Assembly: GCF_036345995.1 (NCBI RefSeq) | Contig: NZ_CP107796.1 | Span: forward strand, 4,650,001-4,714,000 | DNA from: Streptomyces sp. NBC_00557 | GTDB lineage: Bacteria; Actinomycetota; Actinomycetes; Streptomycetales; Streptomycetaceae | DNA length: 64,000 bases | Direction: 5' to 3' | Part shown: positions 22,442-31,089 of the stretch, piece after piece | Numbering within the stretch: position 1 is the stretch's first letter | How the letters are laid out: every line of letters starts with the position of its first letter | Translations under genes and position numbers: made by a program | Notes under the pieces: model-generated | Databases searched by the model: none | Told to the model about the DNA's origin: nothing | Seen by the model: only the letters and a program-made list of their open reading frames with translations

Positions 22442-24399
22442 TGGCGTTCGTGGTCAGCTCCGGTGAACTCGCCACCACCGGGGCCGGCGTGCTGCCGGCG
22501 TACGCGCCCGTGACGTTCCGGGCGCAGCCGTGGGAGTACGAGGCGATCTGGCGTACCCAGCCGCAGGTCCGCACGGTGATCGGGTTCATCGCGCGGAACA
22601 TCGCCCAGCTCGGCATCCACGTCTTCCGCAGGGTCAGCGACACCGACCGGCAGCGGCTGACGGATCACCCGCTGGCGCAGCTGCTCGCCGATCCGCTGCC
22701 GCGCATGACCCCGTACCGGTGGGTGGAACGGCTGATCTCCGATGCCGCGCTGTACGACAACGCCTACGGGATCAAGCTGAAGCTGGACGGGCGCCTGCGG
22801 ATCCTGCCGGTGCCGCCCACCCTGATCCGCCCGTACGGCGGGAACTGGATCGCCCCGGAGTACTACGACACCCCCGGCGGGCGGCAGTTCGGCCCGGACG
22901 AGGTGATCCACATCCACGGCTACTCGCCGACCGACCTCACCTACGGCGAGAGCCCGATCGAGGCGCTACGCGATCTGATCCTGGAGTCCTCCGAGGCCGC
23001 CAAGCAGCGGGCCCAGATGTGGCGCAACGGGGCCCGTTTGACCGGCGTGCTGGTGCGGCCGGCCGATGCGCCCGAGTGGAACAGCAAGGAGAAGGCCCGG
23101 TTCCGGGAGATGTGGCGGACGTTCTCGGAGGGCGGCGGCGCCGAGGGAGGCACGCCGATCCTCGAGGACGGCATGGAGTACAAGTCCATCGGTTTCACGC
23201 CCGAGGCTGCCCAGTACATCGAGGCCCGCAAGCTGACGCGGGAGGAGTGCGCGGCCGCGTATTTCATCCCGCCGCCGCTCATCGGGATCCTCGACCACGC
23301 CACCTACTCCAACATCCAGGAGCAGCACAAGCACCTGTACCAAGACACGCTCGGCCCGTGGACGGTGATGTTCCAGCAGGAACTCGTGGCCCAGGTGCTG
23401 CCGGATCTGCCGGACAACCAGGACGTGTACTGCGAGTTCAACATCGAGTCCAAGCTCCGCGGCGACTTCGAGTCGCAGGCGGCCGCGGCCTCCACCGCCG
23501 CCGGCGGGCCGTGGATGACCCGCAACGAGATCCGGGCCCGGAACAACCTGCCGCGCATCGAGGGCGGGGACGAGCTGATCGTGCCCATGAACGTCACCGA
23601 GGGCGGCCTCGCCAGCCCGCGGGACACCGCCCCTGACTCCGCGGGCGGCGCCCCAAAAGCTGGCGGCCTGCCGCGTAGGAAAGCCTCCGGCAGGCCATCG
23701 TCGCTCGGCACCTTCGCCTCCGAACGGGACGCCCTCGAGAGCACGTTGACAGCGTTCACAGAGCGGCAGGCCAACGCGCTCCTGGCGGCCGCCGGCGCGA
23801 AGGCCGACGACAGCGGCGGGGACAGTCCGCCGATGCCGGACCTGCTCGCCCTGTGGGCGAAGGGATCCAAGGACCGCCTCGCGCAGCTGCAGGCGCTTCT
23901 GTCCACCCACGGCTACCGGCTCGCCCAGGTTGGCGCCTGGGACGTGCTGGACGTCTACAACCCCGAGGCCGAGGGCTGGTCGGCCGAGGTGATGCTCGCC
24001 TGGATCCTCGCTGCCGCTGAAACGCATGCGCAGCAGCACGAGGACGCCGGGCGGGAGGCCGTCGCCAAGGTGCAGGAAGAGGGCGGCGACGGCTGGCGGG
24101 AGGCCCTGCAGTCGGCCGCGGCATCGTGGGGGTCCGCGGCCGCTGCACGGGCCCGCACCGCCTCCACCGAGCTGCGCTCCTTCGGCAGCCACGACGCCGC
24201 CGGCGCGAGCGGCCTGACCAAGAAGATCTGGCGGACCGGCGGGAAGAACCCGAGGCCCAGCCACAAGGCCCAGGACGGCGAAACCGTCTCCCTGGACGAC
24301 GTGTTCTCCAACGGCCTGCGCTGGCCCGGCGACGGCAAGGGCCGCACCGAGGAACTCGTCAACTGCCACTGCACCCTCGACTACGCGAAGGAGGAATGA
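22441..24399 (+). CDS. Portal protein fused to MuF-like C-terminal domain
   Basis: A 652-residue protein. Residues 1 to about 390 are an HK97-family portal: W-R-T-Q-P-Q-V-R-T-V-I-G-F-I-A-R-N near the start, the L-Y-D-N-A-Y-G segment, and G-I-L-D-H-A-T-Y-S-N-I-Q-E-Q in the clip/crown part. After a Pro/Ser-rich linker, residues about 430-652 end with R-P-S-H-K-A-Q-D-G-E-T-V and E-L-V-N-C-H-C-T-L-D-Y, the signature of SPP1 gp7/Mu gpF head proteins. Portal and MuF are usually separate genes, so this is a fusion. The portal forms the dodecameric DNA channel. Confidence 0.93.
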   Translation: MAFVVSSGELATTGAGVLPAYAPVTFRAQPWEYEAIWRTQPQVRTVIGFIARNIAQLGIHVFRRVSDTDRQRLTDHPLAQLLADPLPRMTPYRWVERLISDAALYDNAYGIKLKLDGRLRILPVPPTLIRPYGGNWIAPEYYDTPGGRQFGPDEVIHIHGYSPTDLTYGESPIEALRDLILESSEAAKQRAQMWRNGARLTGVLVRPADAPEWNSKEKARFREMWRTFSEGGGAEGGTPILEDGMEYKSIGFTPEAAQYIEARKLTREECAAAYFIPPPLIGILDHATYSNIQEQHKHLYQDTLGPWTVMFQQELVAQVLPDLPDNQDVYCEFNIESKLRGDFESQAAAASTAAGGPWMTRNEIRARNNLPRIEGGDELIVPMNVTEGGLASPRDTAPDSAGGAPKAGGLPRRKASGRPSSLGTFASERDALESTLTAFTERQANALLAAAGAKADDSGGDSPPMPDLLALWAKGSKDRLAQLQALLSTHGYRLAQVGAWDVLDVYNPEAEGWSAEVMLAWILAAAETHAQQHEDAGREAVAKVQEEGGDGWREALQSAAASWGSAAAARARTASTELRSFGSHDAAGASGLTKKIWRTGGKNPRPSHKAQDGETVSLDDVFSNGLRWPGDGKGRTEELVNCHCTLDYAKEE

Positions 24400-24403
24400 C
24401 GCC

Positions 24404-25312
24404 ATGCGCACCATGGAGGTGACCGCCAAGGTCAAGGCGGCGGGCGTCGCCGACGGCCTGGCCGAGGGACAGTTTGTCGCCCTCGTCTCGGTGTTCAACA
24501 ACGAGGACAGCATGGGCGACGTCGTCCGCCCGGGCGCCTTCACCCAGACCCTGCAGGACTGGGCGGCCAAGGGCGACAGCATCCCCGTCATCTGGTCCCA
24601 CCAGTGGTCCGACCCGTTCGCCCACATCGGGCACGTCCTGGAAGCCCAGGAGACCGACCAGGGCTTGGAGGTCCTCGGCCAGATCGATGACCTCGGCGAG
24701 AACGACACCGCCGACCAGGTCTACCGCCTCCTCAAGGGGAGAAGGGTCACACAGTTCTCCTTCGCCTACGACGTGCCCAACGGCGGCGGCGCCTGGGTGA
24801 AGGACGACACCCACCCCTGGGGCGGCTACTACGAGCTGCGCCAGGTCGACCTGCACGAGGTCGGTCCCTGCCTGCTCGGCGTGAACCGCGAGACCGAGTT
24901 GCTCGCCGCGAAGGCCGCCAGCATCGCCGCCGGCGCCAAGGCCGGCCGCGTGCTGTCCCAGGCCAACTACGACCGTCTCACCGCGGCCTACCAGTCGATC
25001 GGTGAGGTCCTGGCCGCCGCCGAGCCGGAGAAGGCACGGCAGCCCGCGGCCCCCAAGAACGACACCCCGTCGGAAGAGTCCGGCCAGCCCGGCTCTGCGG
25101 CGGCCAGCGGCACCGAGCCGCCCGCCCAGCCCTCAGAGCCCGCGCCCGCCCAGGACGCCGCCGACACCGCGACCACCAGCAGCACCGAGAACGAGGCCAC
25201 CCCGGACCCCCGCGAAGCATCCGACGCGGATGCCGCCAAGGCCGGCGCCGTCTCCAACCGCCTGCGCACCGACCTCGCGCTCCTGGAGCTCGAGGTATCG
25301 CTCACGGAATGA
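24404..25312 (+). CDS. HK97-type prohead protease
   Basis: A 302-residue protein. The protease part (residues 1-170) shows the family pattern N-N-x-D-x-x-G-D-V-V-x-P-G-A-F, with likely catalytic His66 in W-S-H-Q, Ser119 in Q-F-S-F-A-Y and an acidic partner near 152 (L-H-E-V-G). Residues 200-300 are Ala/Pro/Glu-rich and probably removed on maturation, perhaps acting as a scaffold. It cleaves the capsid N-terminus and itself during prohead maturation. It begins five bases after the portal and ends just before the capsid gene. Confidence 0.94.
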   Translation: MRTMEVTAKVKAAGVADGLAEGQFVALVSVFNNEDSMGDVVRPGAFTQTLQDWAAKGDSIPVIWSHQWSDPFAHIGHVLEAQETDQGLEVLGQIDDLGENDTADQVYRLLKGRRVTQFSFAYDVPNGGGAWVKDDTHPWGGYYELRQVDLHEVGPCLLGVNRETELLAAKAASIAAGAKAGRVLSQANYDRLTAAYQSIGEVLAAAEPEKARQPAAPKNDTPSEESGQPGSAAASGTEPPAQPSEPAPAQDAADTATTSSTENEATPDPREASDADAAKAGAVSNRLRTDLALLELEVSLTE

Positions 25313-25318
25313 GGAGAC

Positions 25319-26647
25319 ATGCCCAAGACCATCAAGGAACTCTCGGAGGAGATGAAGGACCACCTCCTCAAGGCCCAGGCGATCGCCAAGGCCGCCGAGG
25401 AAGCGGACCGGGACTTCACCGAGGAGGAGACGACCCAGCTGCGTGAGCACATGGCCAAGGCCACCGCAGCGAAGGCCGAGATCGAGAAGCTCAAGGGCAA
25501 CGAGGAGCTGCGTAAGACGCTCGCCGAGCTCGGCGACGACATCGCCCTCAACGCCAAGACCGACAACGAGGGCCGCCGGCAGACCGCGTCCGGGTTCCTG
25601 CTCCCCGACAAGGCCAAGAGCCTCGGCGAGCAGTTCACCGAGTCCCCCGAGTACAAGGCCCTCCTCGCGCAGGCCCCGAACGGCCAGTTCGGCGCGAAGC
25701 AGCGCGTTCAGTCCGAGATGTTCGGCGTCAAGTCGCTGGTCACCGGAGGCGACGACACCTCCGGCGGTGCCCTGGTCCAGCCCGACTACCGCGGCCTGGC
25801 CGTCGGCCTGGATGTTTTCCAGCGGCCGCTGCGCCTGCGGGACGTCGTCACCCCCGGCCAGACCACCTCCGACACGGTGGAGTACGTCCGCGTCACCTCG
25901 GTGACCAACAACGCCACCCCTGTGCCGGAGGCCACATCCTCCGCAGCGCCGACCGCTCCGGGCGGTGCCGGTCCGCTGGTGAACAACGCGGGCGGCGGCT
26001 ACAAGCCCGAGTCGGGCCTGGCCCTCGCGAAGATCACCACGGCGGTCAAGACGATCGCCCACTGGATGCCGGCGACCAAGCGGTCTCTGTCCGACGCCGC
26101 GCAGATCAGGACGCTGATCGATGCCTTCCTCCTCTACGGCCTGGAGGAGGAGCTGGAAGACCAGATGGTCCAGGGCGACGGCACGGGCGAGAATTTCGAG
26201 GGACTGTCGAACGTGAGCGGGATCCAGGCGCAGGCCTGGGACTCCAACCTCCTCAAGACGACCCGCAAGGCCAAGACCCTGGTGCGCACCGTCGGCCGGT
26301 CCATCCCGAACGCCTACCTGCTCAACCCGGCCGACACCGAGGCGCTGGACCTGCTGCAGGACAACGAGGCGAGGTTCTATTTCGGCGGCCCTGCCGGAGC
26401 CGGCACCGCCCAGGTCCTGTGGGGCATCCCGGTCATCGAGACCGAGGCCGTCCCCGCGGGTACCGGCTACTGCGGCGACTTCCGTAAGGCCGTCCTGTGG
26501 GACCGCGAGCAGGCCACCATCCAGATCACGGACTCTCACCTGGACTTCTTCGTCCGCAACCTCGTGGCGATCCTCGCCGAGATGCGCGCGGCCTTCGGTG
26601 TCCTGCAGCCGTCCGCGTTCGTCGAGATCGACCTCACCGCGGCCTGA
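25319..26647 (+). CDS. Major capsid protein, HK97 fold
   Basis: A 442-residue protein with GAGGAGA just upstream. Residues 1-110 form a charged coiled coil (delta/scaffolding domain) that the protease would remove. The mature part starts near residue 115 and contains the E-loop, the spine helix and R-S-I-P-N-A-Y-L-L-N-P-A-D-T-E-A-L-D-L typical of the HK97 family. The length fits a capsid with a built-in scaffold. It is the main shell protein. Confidence 0.95.
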   Translation: MPKTIKELSEEMKDHLLKAQAIAKAAEEADRDFTEEETTQLREHMAKATAAKAEIEKLKGNEELRKTLAELGDDIALNAKTDNEGRRQTASGFLLPDKAKSLGEQFTESPEYKALLAQAPNGQFGAKQRVQSEMFGVKSLVTGGDDTSGGALVQPDYRGLAVGLDVFQRPLRLRDVVTPGQTTSDTVEYVRVTSVTNNATPVPEATSSAAPTAPGGAGPLVNNAGGGYKPESGLALAKITTAVKTIAHWMPATKRSLSDAAQIRTLIDAFLLYGLEEELEDQMVQGDGTGENFEGLSNVSGIQAQAWDSNLLKTTRKAKTLVRTVGRSIPNAYLLNPADTEALDLLQDNEARFYFGGPAGAGTAQVLWGIPVIETEAVPAGTGYCGDFRKAVLWDREQATIQITDSHLDFFVRNLVAILAEMRAAFGVLQPSAFVEIDLTAA

Positions 26648-26662
26648 TCGGAGGCATCACCC

Positions 26663-26875
26663 ATGGCGTACCTCAACCCGGCCGCCGGCGCGGCCCGCGA
26701 GGGCAAGCAGGCCGCGGCACAGGCCGACATGGCCGCGGTCACCACGACGGCCGCGGCCGGGGCCACCCCGACCAAGGCCGAGTTCGACAAGGTCGTCACC
26801 GACCTGACCAACGCCCGGAACACGATCAACGGTCTCCTGGCCAAGCTCCGCGCGGCCGGCCTGATCGCCCCGTGA
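26663..26875 (+). CDS. Head-fibre-like / capsid decoration protein (70 aa)
   Basis: A 70-residue protein immediately after the capsid gene. The C-terminal T-P-T-K-A-E-F-D-K-V-V-T-D-L-T-N-A-R followed by L-L-A-K-L-R-A-A-G-L-I resembles the short helical head-fibre family that decorates phage capsids. The N-terminus is Ala-rich. Stop overlaps the next GTG. Role inferred from sequence resemblance and position. Confidence 0.7.
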   Translation: MAYLNPAAGAAREGKQAAAQADMAAVTTTAAAGATPTKAEFDKVVTDLTNARNTINGLLAKLRAAGLIAP

Positions 26876-27387
26876 CCCTGTTCATCCACCGCCACGTCGG
26901 AGGGCGCTGCCCATGCGGCGCGGCAAACGCCGCGTGCGGCGGGCCCTCCGACGTCGTGCCGGTGGACCAACTCATCGAGGAGGTGGCCGCGGTGAGCGGT
27001 CCGCTGAAGAAGTACAAGGTCGTGCGCGGTGGCGTAGAGACCGTGATGAAGCTGTCCGACGACGACGCCAAGCGGCTCGGCGTCGGCGCGGACGATCTGG
27101 TCGACGGAGCGTCGACCATCGAGCCGGTGCAGGCCGCCGAGTCGGCGGCCGCCGAGGACGGCCCGGGCGAGGAGGGCGCGGACGAGGAGGGCGCGGACGA
27201 GGAGGGCGCGGACGAGGAGGGCGCGGGCCCGGACGACGGCCAGGAGACCGACGCAGGCTCCGAGAACCCACAGGACGCGAAGACCGACACCACGGCCGCG
27301 GCCAAGAAGACGCCGGCCAAGCGGCGCCCGGCGTCGGCGAACAAGGCCCGCACGAGCGCGGCTACCAAGGCCGATGGTGGCAGCTGA
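26872..27387 (+). CDS. Acidic and basic low-complexity head-region protein (171 aa)
   Basis: A 171-residue protein from a GTG overlapping the previous stop. It has an N-terminal Cys cluster (C-P-C-G then C), then a short folded part with a K-Y-K-V-V-R-G-G strand and an N-terminal-domain-like V-M-K-L-S-D-D-D-A helix. A strongly acidic stretch with four D/G-E-E-G-A repeats follows, then a Lys/Arg-rich tail. It may bind DNA or capsid through its charged segments. Its stop overlaps the connector start. Confidence 0.65.
   Translation: MTLFIHRHVGGRCPCGAANAACGGPSDVVPVDQLIEEVAAVSGPLKKYKVVRGGVETVMKLSDDDAKRLGVGADDLVDGASTIEPVQAAESAAAEDGPGEEGADEEGADEEGADEEGAGPDDGQETDAGSENPQDAKTDTTAAAKKTPAKRRPASANKARTSAATKADGGS
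27166..27225 (+). repeat. Four copies of a 15-bp in-frame repeat
   Basis: The unit GACGAGGAGGGCGCG occurs three times in a row (27,181-27,225), preceded by one copy with two changes. It encodes D-E-E-G-A repeats in the acidic segment of the preceding gene and could vary in number by slippage. Confidence 0.9.
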
Positions 27388-27940
27388 CGACTACCTCGCG
27401 GACCCGACCGAGCTGGCCGCCAAGGTCGGCCGCGCTCCGGACGACCCGCAGCTGCTGTTCGCCCTGCGCCAGGCAACACGCCGCTTCCGCGGTCAGGTCG
27501 GGCACCGGGTCACCCTCGTCACCGACGACACGGTCACGCTGGACGGCAACGGCAGGCAGTCGCTGTTGCTGCCCGTCTGGCCCACCGTCGCCGTGACACA
27601 GGTGGTCCTCGATGGCACCGCACTGACCGAGGGCAGCGACTACAGCTGGTCAGAGGCGGGCATGCTGCGCCGCCTCGGCTGCCTGCGCTGGCCCGACCGG
27701 CTGCGCTGCCTGCAGGTCGTCTACACCCACGGCTGGGACGGACTGACCAACGTGCCCGAGGACATTCAGGAGGCCGTCCTCGAGCGCGCTGAGGCTGTCC
27801 TGACGATCCCGGTGGGCGTGCAGTCCAAGGCCGTCGGCGGGCAGTCCGTCACGTTCGGCGCGCAGGCCGCGTCCGGCGCGACCGAGGCCTGGGTGTCCGC
27901 CGTCAACCGGTACAAGGTCCGCACGGGCGGAGAGGCCTGA
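27374..27940 (+). CDS. Head-tail adaptor (gp6-like connector)
   Basis: A 188-residue protein. The N-terminal helices (D-D-P-Q-L-L-F-A-L-R-Q-A-T-R-R-F-R) are followed by a beta part with W-P-T-V-A-V-T-Q-V, L-T-E-G-S-D-Y and the V-Y-T-H-G-W-D strand, a pattern typical of HK97 gp6-like adaptors that ring the portal. It overlaps the previous gene and its stop overlaps the next ATG. Confidence 0.85.
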   Translation: MVAADDYLADPTELAAKVGRAPDDPQLLFALRQATRRFRGQVGHRVTLVTDDTVTLDGNGRQSLLLPVWPTVAVTQVVLDGTALTEGSDYSWSEAGMLRRLGCLRWPDRLRCLQVVYTHGWDGLTNVPEDIQEAVLERAEAVLTIPVGVQSKAVGGQSVTFGAQAASGATEAWVSAVNRYKVRTGGEA

Positions 27941-28287
27941 TGTTCTTCTTCGACTCCCTCGTGCGCGTGCGCGCGGGCACGCGCACGGACCGCGGCGGCA
28001 ACCCGGTACCGGACTGGTCTGCCGGGGCCGTCGACCGGCTGACCGTCGACCAGCTGAACATTCAGCCGGCCAGCCAGACCGAGAACCAGGATGCCACCCG
28101 CACGGCGGTCGTCACCGGCTGGCGTGTGCAGTCCGCCGAGGGGACCCGCCCGGACATCACGGCCGCGGACCGCCTCGAGTGGCGCGGCATGACGCTCGAG
28201 GTGCAGGGCGAGGTAGCCGAGTGGTCCGACCCGATCACCGGCAAGCCGCACCACATCGAGTTCACCATGACCCGCGCCACCGGATAG
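27940..28287 (+). CDS. Head closure (stopper) protein
   Basis: A 115-residue beta-rich protein starting on the stop of the adaptor gene. The pattern of V-R-x-G-T-x-x-D-R-G-G-N-x-V-P-D-W near the N-terminus and D-R-L-E-W-R-G-M-T-L-E-V-x-G near the C-terminus is that of SPP1 gp16-like stoppers. Stoppers cap the connector to hold DNA in and bind the tail. Role from family pattern and gene order. Confidence 0.8.
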   Translation: MFFFDSLVRVRAGTRTDRGGNPVPDWSAGAVDRLTVDQLNIQPASQTENQDATRTAVVTGWRVQSAEGTRPDITAADRLEWRGMTLEVQGEVAEWSDPITGKPHHIEFTMTRATG

Positions 28288-28299
28288 GAGGGGAGCCCG

Positions 28300-28581
28300 A
28301 TGCTGCAATCCTTCCGACTGGACAGCCGTGGCGTCCGCCAGGTCCTCAAGAGCGAGGAACTCAGCCGCACCGTCAACGGCCTGGCGGGGGCCATCGCCGC
28401 GCACGTCCGGCCGCACGTCCCCCAGGGCACGGTCGTCTCCGTGCACGCCTACACCACCGACCGAGGCGCCGCCTCGGTCACCGTCGAAGACGTCCGGGCC
28501 ATGTCCTGGCAGGCCCGCGACGGCATCCTCACCCGAGCCGCCGGCGAGGTCGGCCTCGAGGTCAAGGCGTGGCAGCAGTGA
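28300..28581 (+). CDS. Neck/minor tail protein (HK97 gp10-like, 93 aa)
   Basis: A 93-residue protein with AGGAGGGGA upstream. A helical first half (V-R-Q-V-L-K-S-E-E-L) is followed by T-V-V-S-V-H-A-Y-T-T-D-R-G-A-A-S-V-T-V, a two-strand motif usual in gp10-like neck proteins located between stopper and tail terminator. It overlaps the next gene by four bases. Confidence 0.75.
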   Translation: MLQSFRLDSRGVRQVLKSEELSRTVNGLAGAIAAHVRPHVPQGTVVSVHAYTTDRGAASVTVEDVRAMSWQARDGILTRAAGEVGLEVKAWQQ

Positions 28582-28994
28582 AGCCGCTGACTGTCTTCGA
28601 TGACGCCCAGGCGGCGGCCGCCGACGTCCTGCGCACCGCGCTGGCCGGGCGGCCGGAAGACTTCGCGGCCGGCGTCACCGTGGGCACCCGAGTGCCCGGC
28701 AGCCGCGCCCCCGAGACGCCGCTGCGGTACGTCATGGTCCGCAAGGACGCCGACCTGCCGCACCCGTCCATGGCCAACGCGCGCGTCACGCTTCGGGTGA
28801 CGTGCTGGCACGAGGACGACGACCAGGCGCACGACCTGGCGATGCTCTGCCAGGGCCTGCTCATCGTCCACTCCGGCGACGTCATCCGCGGCGTACGCCC
28901 GGGCACCGGGCCGCTCCCTGCCGTGGACGACGTCTCCGGCTGGCCGCTGTCCACGTTCACCGTGCTCGCCAACGTCCGGCCCCGGCTGGCCTGA
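28578..28994 (+). CDS. Tail terminator
   Basis: A 138-residue protein from a GTG overlapping the previous stop. The N-terminal helix with repeated Ala-Leu, the V-G-T-R-V-P strand and the W-H-E-D-D-D-Q-A-H-D-L-A helix, followed by terminal strands, fit the alpha/beta tail-terminator fold (HK97 gp10/lambda gpU type). It ends tail-tube growth and joins the tail to the neck. Position immediately before the tail-tube gene supports this. Confidence 0.8.
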   Translation: MKPLTVFDDAQAAAADVLRTALAGRPEDFAAGVTVGTRVPGSRAPETPLRYVMVRKDADLPHPSMANARVTLRVTCWHEDDDQAHDLAMLCQGLLIVHSGDVIRGVRPGTGPLPAVDDVSGWPLSTFTVLANVRPRLA

Positions 28995-29050
28995 CGCGCG
29001 GACCTCCCGAACCGCGGCTCCCTGCATCTGCTACCTGGAAGGAGGGCGCC

Positions 29051-29818
29051 GTGGCCGGCGACCCGACAAAGGCAAACCTGTGGACCGACGCTGACGTGTA
29101 CGTGTCCTTCAACCTCAACGCGACCCTGCCCGCCAACGCCGACGAGCCGTTCGGGCCCGACTGGGAGCTGGTCGGTCTGCTGGACGGCGACGACGGCTTC
29201 CCGGAGTCCCGCGACGAGGACACCGACGACAAGTTCGCCTGGGGCGGCATCCTCGTGCGGACCAGCCGCCAGCACTTCAAGCTCACCAAGTCCTTCACGG
29301 CCCTCGAGGACAACGACGTGACGCGCCAGCTGGTCTGGCCCGGCTCCACCGCCACCAAGATCAAGGTGCCGCGCCCGGCCCGGGTCAAGGTGGCGTTCGA
29401 GACCCGCGAAGGCATCAAGAAGCGTCGGCTCGCCACGAGCCTGTACGCCGAGTGTGCGCTGGACGGCGACCACGGCGAGAACGAGACCGACCTCGAGTCG
29501 GCGACGATCGCCTGCACGATCTTCCCGACCTCGGACGGCGACCTGTTCGATCTGCAGGAGACTCCGGTCCTGCAGTCCATCTCTGTCACGCCGGCCACTC
29601 TGGCCGTCACCGCCGGGAACATCGAGGCCCTGGCCGCGACCGCCACCTACTCCGACTCGTCCACGGCCGACGTCACCGCCGAGGCGACCTGGACGTCCTC
29701 GGACGCCACCAAGGCCACCGTCAGCGCGGGGTTCGTTACCGGCATCGCCGCCGGCACCGCGACCGTCACGGCCACCTATCAGGGCCAGACGGACACCTGC
29801 GCGGTCACCGTCAGCTGA
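29051..29818 (+). CDS. Major tail tube protein with C-terminal Big2 Ig-like domain
   Basis: A 255-residue protein with AAGGAGGG upstream of the GTG. Residues 1-175 are the tube domain (beta-rich, with L-W-T-D-A-D-V-Y-V-S-F near the start). Residues 176-255 are a bacterial Ig-like group 2 domain: L-Q-S-I-S-V-T-P-A-T-L-A-V-T-A-G, A-T-W-T-S-S-D, G-T-A-T-V-T-A. Such domains project from the tail surface and can bind sugars on the cell. It is followed by a large hairpin. Confidence 0.93.
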   Translation: MAGDPTKANLWTDADVYVSFNLNATLPANADEPFGPDWELVGLLDGDDGFPESRDEDTDDKFAWGGILVRTSRQHFKLTKSFTALEDNDVTRQLVWPGSTATKIKVPRPARVKVAFETREGIKKRRLATSLYAECALDGDHGENETDLESATIACTIFPTSDGDLFDLQETPVLQSISVTPATLAVTAGNIEALAATATYSDSSTADVTAEATWTSSDATKATVSAGFVTGIAAGTATVTATYQGQTDTCAVTVS

Positions 29819-29826
29819 CCCCAGGC

Positions 29827-29881
29827 CACCGGGGCGCGGGCGTTCGTCGCGGTTCGGACCGCGCCCCGGTGCTCCACCCAC
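29827..29881 (+). terminator. Hairpin after the tail tube gene
   Basis: A 13-bp perfect stem (29,827-29,839 with 29,869-29,881) encloses 29 bases. Partial terminators after major tail genes help keep their message abundant; there is no T-run. Confidence 0.6.
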
Positions 29882-29911
29882 CCACCGAACCGCGCACCCT
29901 CAAGGAGGCCC

Positions 29912-30268
29912 ATGCCTCTGCAGCAGTTCAGCGACAGCGAGCTGCACGCCAAGGCCGTGCAGCTCGGCGTCATCACCGAGGGCGAGGAACTCCCACGCGA
30001 GCAGCGCTCGCGCGTGGCCGCGGCACTCCTCGAGGAGCGCCGCGCCGCCAAGGCGCCAGCGCAGCCGGCCGAGCCCGTCCGGGCCAGGGAGATCACCGTA
30101 CGCGGCACCGAGATCACCGTGGACGGCAAGCCGTTCCCGTGGCTCGTAGCCAGAGCACCGATGGAGATCGGCCTGGCCGTGGACGGCTCCGGCACTGTCC
30201 GGCTCACGCTCCTCGCCGACAGCGTCCAGGTCCTCAAGCCGCCAACCAGCAACAGCGAAAGCGAGTAA
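29912..30268 (+). CDS. Hypothetical tail-region protein (118 aa)
   Basis: A 118-residue protein with AAGGAGG upstream. A helical N-terminal half (S-D-S-E-L-H-A-K-A-V-Q-L-G-V) resembles a helical or SAP-like segment; a beta-rich second half contains two I-T-V strands and P-F-P-W-L-V. It sits between the tube and chaperone genes. Function unknown; possibly a tail accessory protein. Confidence 0.7.
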   Translation: MPLQQFSDSELHAKAVQLGVITEGEELPREQRSRVAAALLEERRAAKAPAQPAEPVRAREITVRGTEITVDGKPFPWLVARAPMEIGLAVDGSGTVRLTLLADSVQVLKPPTSNSESE

Positions 30269-30272
30269 CCCC

Positions 30273-30641
30273 ATGACCACCCGAACCGCGACCAAGAGCA
30301 CCGCGCCGGACGACCAGCCGTTCGACTTCAACCTCAACGCCGTCCAGGCCGAGGTCGATCTGTCCCCGTTCCGCTTCCTGTGGAGGACCAAGGACGACCC
30401 CAACCGTCGCTTCTCCATGACGCACATGCAGGACCTGGACGTCTGGGAACTGATGGAGGCCGCCGAGGGCGGCGACATCTCTGCCATGACCGGGGTGTTC
30501 CAGGCCGCGATGAGCGAGGACGACTGGAAGGCCTTTCGCGCCACCCGGCTTCCCCAGTACAAGCTCAAGGCGCTGTTCAAGGCCTACCGCGAGCACTGCG
30601 GTGCAGCTGAGGGGGAATCGCAGGCCTCGTCCGACTCCTGA
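30273..30641 (+). CDS. Tail assembly chaperone, short form
   Basis: A 122-residue protein with the F-D-F-N-L-N-A-V motif, an F-R-F-L-W segment and a helical core (L-D-V-W-E-L-M-E-A-A-E-G-G-D). It corresponds to lambda gpG in position. Near its end the reading frame crosses G-GGG-GAA (30,611-30,617). A -1 slip there would fuse it to the next frame to give a gpGT-like 263-residue protein. The chaperones coat the tape measure during tail assembly. Confidence 0.88.
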   Translation: MTTRTATKSTAPDDQPFDFNLNAVQAEVDLSPFRFLWRTKDDPNRRFSMTHMQDLDVWELMEAAEGGDISAMTGVFQAAMSEDDWKAFRATRLPQYKLKALFKAYREHCGAAEGESQASSDS

Positions 30642-31063
30642 GGGAGCACGGCGAGGCCGTAGAGGCCGACCTGCGCGAGCACTACGGTGTCCGCCTCAGC
30701 GACCTGTTCGCCCGGGGGCCGGACGGCCGGCCCCGGCTGACGTGGCGGGAACTGGGCGTCCTGGTCCGCCAGTTCCCGCCGACCGCCCGCACGCGCATCG
30801 CGATGGGCAACTCGGATGGCCTGTGGGGCCTGCAGGAGCACCTGCAGGCCCTCACCGTTGACGAACTGCGCATCGCCAACTGGCAGCGCGCCAACGAGGG
30901 CGTGAAGCCCGGCAAGCAGTCCAAGCCGCCCAAACCGATGGTCCGCCCCGGCGTGGGCCGCGGCCGCGACAAGAACAGCCCCGAGCGGATCGCCAAGCGC
31001 AAGGCCGCGCTCGGCCGGGCCGCCGAACGGCGCCGGGCCCTGGCCCGCGGGGAGCTCACCTAG
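30611..31063 (+). CDS. Tail assembly chaperone, -1 frameshift extension
   Basis: This frame opens right after an in-frame stop (30,608-30,610) and has no start near its beginning, yet keeps strong coding character from the first codon. That is what a frameshift extension looks like. It adds about 149 residues: helical V-E-A-D-L-R-E-H-Y-G, W-R-E-L-G-V-L-V-R-Q-F and a basic Lys/Arg-rich tail. Slippery sequence G-GGG-GAA lies at 30,611-30,617. It would be made only as the fused long chaperone. Confidence 0.88.
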   Translation, partial: GGIAGLVRLLREHGEAVEADLREHYGVRLSDLFARGPDGRPRLTWRELGVLVRQFPPTARTRIAMGNSDGLWGLQEHLQALTVDELRIANWQRANEGVKPGKQSKPPKPMVRPGVGRGRDKNSPERIAKRKAALGRAAERRRALARGELT

Positions 31064-31089
31064 CTCAACAACTGAACAGGGGGTGTCCC

